Assembly (NCBI GenBank): GCA_039621445.1
Contig: CP154957.1
Location: 18,705,237-18,769,236, forward strand
Direction of reading: 5' to 3'
DNA from: Euglena gracilis
Lineage: Eukaryota; Euglenida; Euglenophyceae; Euglenales
DNA: 64,000 nt
The notes beneath the pieces were generated by a model, which was given only the letters and a program-made list of their open reading frames with translations, had not been told where the DNA came from and searched no databases. Shown one piece after another: positions 59,702 through 64,000 of this stretch. Position numbers and translations under genes: made by a program. Each line of letters opens with the position of its first letter. Positions within the stretch are counted from its first letter, which is position 1.

Positions 59702-62073
59702 GGAGCCAGGAGCTGGCCAGCGGGCGGCAGCAGGCCCAGGCCGAGGCCCTGGACCAAAAATTAAACCAGCTGACGGGTGAACTCGGGGGGCTGCGAGAAA
59801 GAAATGCAGGGTTTGCACAGGCCCCGCAAAATTTTCGAGCAGAGCTGGACGGACAGGCCACAGCCATCGCCGAACAACAAGGGACCATAAGGGAGGACAT
59901 AAGGGAGCTAAGGGCCAGGGCTGAGGGGCAGGGCCACAGCCTGCAGGAGCTGTGGGCCGAGGTCACCACCCACGGGCAGGTGATCCAGGCCCACAACGCC
60001 CTGCTCCTGGAGGTGGACTCAACAATAAAGGGGGCACCAAAAGAAAATGCCGAAATAAAAAATCGGCTTTTCGTTTTGGAAAAGAAAATCGAAAATTTTG
60101 AATTTTTTTGCCCCCCCATCCAGGAGCTACCGCAGCCACCCAGAGGAGTGGGGCCGGAGAGCGAGGACCCCCGAGGCCCCGAAGCCAGAGTGCCCCCGGC
60201 AACCACAGACTCCCAGACCCAGTCCACGCCGGGGGCCCAGAGTGTCAATGGCTCGGGTGCCGCGGGGGGCAATATGCCTCCTGGCCCCCAGCACCAGCTC
60301 CCAGTCCATCCCAGCGTGCTGGGAGGCAAGGGGCCCGTGGCGCCCCAGGGGCTCTCTGCTGGCCCCAGCAGCGGGGCAGCGGGGGCAGTGGCCCACACAC
60401 CCGGGGAAGTGGTATCCCTGGGCCCAGCTTCTGTAACTGCAGTTTTTCCCAGTGGGTTCTCGGGTTCTGGCCCCCAGAGGGGCAGGAGTGTTGTCCCTGG
60501 TTCTTCGGCAGAGGGGAATGCAGCACCCCCAGCCAGCGGGGGCCCTTCGGCACCAAGGGGCAGCCAGCCCCAGGGTCCCATGGCTGCGGGGGGCAGCCAG
60601 CCCCAGGGCCCCATGGCTGCGGGGGGCAGCCAGCCCCAGGGCCCCATGGCTGCGGGGGGCAGTCCGGTCCAGGTCCCCGCTGCTGGAGGGACCCCAGCTG
60701 CCCAGACACCTGGCACGTTCGGGTTCCAGGGGGTGGATTGGGAGGAAGCGGAACGCCAGATTAAGGCTCACGGATTTTTTAAATTTTTGGCCAGGTTGGG
60801 AGCCCAGGAGCAGCAGCAACAGTCTCAGCAAAATTCACGAACAACGGGACAGTCCAGAACAGCGAAACCACAGGCAGCAGGCACAGCAGATCTACAGGGC
60901 CAGGGCAGGGATCAACCAGGGGTGAAATCAGCCGAGCACCAGTGGCCCCCCCAGCCCCGTGGGTTCCCCGCAGGAGGGGAGTTCACGGGGGCAATGGACC
61001 CTTTCGCCTGGGCCCCTGAGGCTGGGGCAGCATCGTGCAGCGCTGCCCCTCTGGCCTTTGGGTCCCAGGACACGGGAGCCTGGGTCCGGGGGGTCCAGGC
61101 AGCTCCGGTCCACGTGGCGCTAGCAGCCCCCAGCCCAGCAGCCAGCATGTTTTTGGGGCCGCTGGCGACACTCCTCACCAAAGACCTTGTAAAACCAGAG
61201 CTGAAAGGGGATTTTCATGATTTTTCAGTAAAATTTCAGCTTTACATGCAGCAGGTTTCCATGGGACAGCCAGTGGGGGAGGAATTTAAAATGCTTGTTC
61301 TGACCGGCTGCCTGGACCACAGCAGCCGGCTGGAACTCCAGCGGCGACAGGAGATGGGGGAACGGGTCAGGTTCCAGGATTTCTGGAACTGGCTGGCCCA
61401 GAAATACGGCGGTGACATCCAGGCCTCGCTGCATGAGCAGCTCAGGGCCCTCAGGCCGGCAAACACGGGCAAATTAACCCTCCCAGCGTGGCGTGAATAT
61501 GAAAGTCAGTTTAAATTAATTTTCTGCCGGATGGAAAACCCCTCTGAGGAGGAAGCACAGGCCCTGGTTTTACAGCAGCTCCCAGATTCCATGCGAAGGG
61601 CCATAATCAGGGAACAGACACGGAAAAATCAGGATGCGCCCACAGTGCGGCTGTGGCACATCCCTGGGTTGACGGCGGAAAAGGCAACACAGCTCGCCCA
61701 GGAGGCTGTGGGTGAGGGGGAGCCGGTGACAGTCAGGGCACACCGGGACTCCTTCCTCATCAAGCTCTACAGCCGGCGGGCGCTGGAGAGGCTGATGATG
61801 AGGAACGGGGCCACGCTGCAGGGGGGCAATACAGTGAAAATCACCCCCCACGAAACAAAGCTGGGATTGGAAGAAGTTTTTCGACACGCTGAAAATGAGC
61901 TGCGGTGCCAGGAACGGTCTGACAGCTATGGCCGTTCTTGGGGTGGACGGGGGGTCCCAGCCCACCAGGAGGACCACTGGGCTGGGGGGCCTCGACAATT
62001 TTTCAGTCTCCGAAGTAAAATCCCAGGAAGCCAGGCCAGCTCAGCCCCAGAAAACCATTTCACAGCCAGCTGA
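59695..62073 (+). CDS. Gag-like ORF with capsid domain
   Basis: Frame -1 relative to the previous ORF. The best start is ATG 59,698, sharing its A with the preceding stop. It begins with coiled coil (ALDQKLNQLTGELGG). The middle is Pro/Gly-rich with three direct repeats of about 30 nt (GGSQPQGPMAA). From about residue 480 a retrotransposon-gag-like capsid follows: FHDFSVKFQLYMQQ, FQDFWNWLAQKYGGDIQASL, WREYESQFKLIFCRMENPSE. Packaging of element RNA into particles is the expected role. About 790 residues. Confidence 0.7.
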   Translation: MMRSQELASGRQQAQAEALDQKLNQLTGELGGLRERNAGFAQAPQNFRAELDGQATAIAEQQGTIREDIRELRARAEGQGHSLQELWAEVTTHGQVIQAHNALLLEVDSTIKGAPKENAEIKNRLFVLEKKIENFEFFCPPIQELPQPPRGVGPESEDPRGPEARVPPATTDSQTQSTPGAQSVNGSGAAGGNMPPGPQHQLPVHPSVLGGKGPVAPQGLSAGPSSGAAGAVAHTPGEVVSLGPASVTAVFPSGFSGSGPQRGRSVVPGSSAEGNAAPPASGGPSAPRGSQPQGPMAAGGSQPQGPMAAGGSQPQGPMAAGGSPVQVPAAGGTPAAQTPGTFGFQGVDWEEAERQIKAHGFFKFLARLGAQEQQQQSQQNSRTTGQSRTAKPQAAGTADLQGQGRDQPGVKSAEHQWPPQPRGFPAGGEFTGAMDPFAWAPEAGAASCSAAPLAFGSQDTGAWVRGVQAAPVHVALAAPSPAASMFLGPLATLLTKDLVKPELKGDFHDFSVKFQLYMQQVSMGQPVGEEFKMLVLTGCLDHSSRLELQRRQEMGERVRFQDFWNWLAQKYGGDIQASLHEQLRALRPANTGKLTLPAWREYESQFKLIFCRMENPSEEEAQALVLQQLPDSMRRAIIREQTRKNQDAPTVRLWHIPGLTAEKATQLAQEAVGEGEPVTVRAHRDSFLIKLYSRRALERLMMRNGATLQGGNTVKITPHETKLGLEEVFRHAENELRCQERSDSYGRSWGGRGVPAHQEDHWAGGPRQFFSLRSKIPGSQASSAPENHFTAS

Positions 62074-62376
62074 GGGAGGAGCAAAAGCGGGACCCCCCAA
62101 AGGCCCTGAGGGGCCACAGGACAGGCAATCACGGCACCGGGGCGGGTCACCTGGAAAGGGACGGGAGGGACGCAGGTCACCCAGCCCGGGGCAAAAGGGA
62201 AAGGGGTTCGGCAAGGGGGCTGGCAAGGGCGGCCCAGATTTTCGCCCAGCCAGGTCCCCAACCCCTCACCCAGCCACCAACAGGGAACAAACCCCCCCGA
62301 GGAGCCCCCGGAGTGGCCCCTCGGTGGACCAGCCCTGCAGCCAGTGCGGGGCCACAGATCACTGGTCTCGGGAGCG
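61895..62376 (+). CDS. Nucleocapsid-like segment in +1 frame
   Basis: Overlaps the end of the capsid ORF in the +1 frame. Basic and Gly/Ser/Lys-rich (GKGFGKGAGKGG), with CSQCGATDHWSRER, a CCHC zinc knuckle in which the last Cys position is Arg. A frameshift or indel near 61,900-62,050 would attach it to the capsid. It may be a decayed nucleic-acid-binding domain. Confidence 0.5.
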
Positions 62377-62734
62377 GGGCCTGGGGGGGGGAATCACAAT
62401 TACACATTGGCATCGAGTGTTGCGGGGGGGGGGCAGTCCGCCCCTACCCATGGGCCAAGAAGGCTCACGGGACCGGAGGGGGAGCGGAGGGGCCCCAGGC
62501 GGTGCCTCCCCGGGTCACGAGCCCGGAGGCGCCCGTCCCCCTTCTCGCCCCTCCCTTGTACCCCCTCCCCGACAGCACGCGCCACACACGGCACGTGGCG
62601 CCACCGCTTGTGCGTTTCAACAAGAAAAGAAAAAAAAATACAAAATTTTTCAGAGGCGGGAAAGCAAAAGGGAGGGGGGGGCGGCACCTCGGACCGGCAA
62701 AGGAGTCGAATTTAAATTGCACGGCAATTTTTTT

Positions 62735-62745
62735 GAGGAGGGGAG
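62735..62745 (+). promoter_or_regulatory. Polypurine tract
   Basis: GAGGAGGGGAG immediately before the 3' LTR, preceded by a T-run; the expected primer for plus-strand synthesis. Confidence 0.75.
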
Positions 62746-63409
62746 TGTGCGCGGTCCGAGGGTGCCCGCCCCAAGGAGGGGTCCCAAGGGGGCCCAAAGG
62801 GGCCACGAAGGGCCGCAAGGGGGCTCCAAGGCCCCCAAGGGCCTTTTGAGACCCCACTGGCCCCCAAGGGGGCCCCACAGCCCATTTTGAGCAAGCCAAG
62901 GGAAGGTAAAGGAGGGGGCAGTTTGAGGGGGCCAACAGGCAACCCCCAAGGGGATGCGCAAGCCCTGCAGGGCTTTGTGCAAGCATGCGCACCCCCTTGG
63001 TGGGCGTTTGGGATGGCGCAATTCATTAAGAATTGCGCAGAGTATACCAAGTAGCCCCCCCAGCTGTAGCCCCCCTCCAATTGTACATTTTCTGTGCAGG
63101 GCTCTGTTCACATCATTTGTGTCACCAATTGTTTGCTTGCAAGCCAATTCAAGAAAATCAAGGAAATACAAATTACAAATTTCAAGTTCAAGTCTCATTG
63201 ATTATTCAAGTATTCAAGTTCATTTGTTGAAGCAAAAGTATGTCTTTTCCCAATTCTACAGCTTCACCTACACCAACACCAACCCCCACCCCACTTTTTC
63301 ACCAAGGGGAAACCCCTGCGGGCCCGACGGGCTCAAACTTAAACGATCCTACGCGGGTTGCGCCGCCAGGGGTCCCTTCACAGGGACCTCAGGAGGGGCA
63401 ACCCCTACA
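62746..63409 (+). repeat. 3' LTR (664 bp)
   Basis: Nearly identical to the 5' LTR, ends ...CCCTACA and is followed by AGGT. The copy of the gag start at 63,240 reads out into flanking sequence and is not expected to be functional. Confidence 0.88.
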
Positions 63410-64000
63410 AGGTGGGCACCATGCTATGTTGAATGATGGCTGTCATGGCCTTTCTGAAAAAGGCTTACCTGCCCCTGATGCAGTCCTTTTAGCTTTTGGA
63501 CTTTCCCCCTGGGCGGGGGTGTGGATGTGCAAAAGGGGGGGTAGTCTGCCAGACATTATTTCCCATTTCTCATTGGCAACTTCACCACTTGGGCTGTGGA
63601 CTGCTGGTTTCTTTGTCTCCTCGACTTTCCGGCCACCGCTGTCCAGGGTCCATGGCTGGCGTTGAAGTGTTGGAACTGATATTTTTCTGGGCCATTGGCG
63701 ACCGCCACGGACTGGCACTATGCTCCCGCTCCGTCAGGCTCTCCAGCGCCTGCTGCTCCTCCACTCTTCCCTTGTGATTCATCTTGATCACTTGGTTCCA
63801 TGTCGGTTTCTTCGGCGGCGGCTGGCGCTCCATCTTCTCCAGCTTCTGCTGCCTTCGCCGGGGCCCTTCGTTGCTCCTCTAGGCAGCTGGACAATAGTTG
63901 TGTTGCGTCTTCCATGGAAATCAAAAATTCTTCTTCCGATTTCTTTTTCAGATGAATTTGTCTCCACTTCTGAATTGGTTGCTTGGTGGTGGTGTGCGTA
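63410..64000 (-). mobile_element. Probable continuation of the interrupted DIRS-like element
   Basis: If the LTR insertion is removed, this sequence joins the left flank at AGGT. The minus strand has an acidic, Glu/Ala-rich open frame (MEDATQLLSSCLEEQRR) that could be its N-terminal ORF. No motif confirms this. Confidence 0.35.

Larger units (their letters stand above)
57851..63409 (+). mobile_element. LTR retrotransposon with gag only (TR-GAG-like)
   Basis: Two almost identical 664/665-bp LTRs start TGTGCGCGG and end CCCTACA (TG...CA). They flank a 4.2-kb interior, with a 4-bp AGGT duplication outside. A primer-binding site follows the 5' LTR and a purine tract precedes the 3' LTR. The interior encodes Gag-like protein but no protease, RT, RNase H or integrase was recognised. 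Similar gag-only elements are known from plants as TR-GAG. The LTRs differ at only two or three positions, so insertion was recent. It must rely on another element's enzymes. Confidence 0.8.

Overview
The window looks like nuclear DNA of a unicellular eukaryote, and I infer a euglenid. Coding sequence occurs as short GC-rich islands separated by long introns full of G-runs, poly-T tracts and microsatellites. Many islands have GT-AG borders, but several do not. Those that lack them keep frame only if the intron is cut where its two ends are complementary, with CAG at +4 to +6 and CTG at -8 to -6, or where the intron sits between 8-bp direct repeats. That mix of conventional and nonconventional introns is known from euglenids. 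An internal TTAGGG array fits Euglenozoa, whose telomeres use that unit. No organism-specific marker was seen, so the assignment is inference.

Layout. 1-7.3 kb: an assembly gap, then exons of one or two unidentified proline-rich, acidic proteins, including two homologous tandem exons. About 11-25.2 kb (+): a Fic-domain protein of a bacterial-like class in roughly 11 exons, with an autoinhibitory SxxxEG motif, the core HPFQ-DGNGRTHR split over two exons, and a conserved C-terminal tail. 25.95-33.76 kb (+): an SGNH/GDSL hydrolase whose catalytic Ser block sits on a microexon, with a Pro/Thr-rich stalk and a C-terminal membrane segment. 35.1-36.6 kb: a frameshifted coding island of unknown nature. 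38.2-53.2 kb (+): a SMYD5-like SET/MYND protein in about 15 exons, the best source of intron evidence. 54.3-54.4 kb: about 11 TTAGGG units between inverted repeats. 54.5-57.85 kb (-): a decayed tyrosine-recombinase (DIRS-like) retrotransposon with reverse transcriptase, RNase H and recombinase domains. It is interrupted by a young LTR element at 57,851-63,409 that carries gag but no pol.

Introns and intergenic DNA hold many TIR-bounded or foldback elements of a few hundred bp. Their ends are a G-run joined to a short word that differs between elements, and several contain small perfect hairpins. There are also decamer minisatellites and very long microsatellites. The three named genes have no evident functional link (AMPylation, esterase-type hydrolysis, protein lysine methylation); they are neighbours on one strand. 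Exon borders were inferred by eye from splice signals, frame continuity and family similarity, so individual borders can be off by a few bases.
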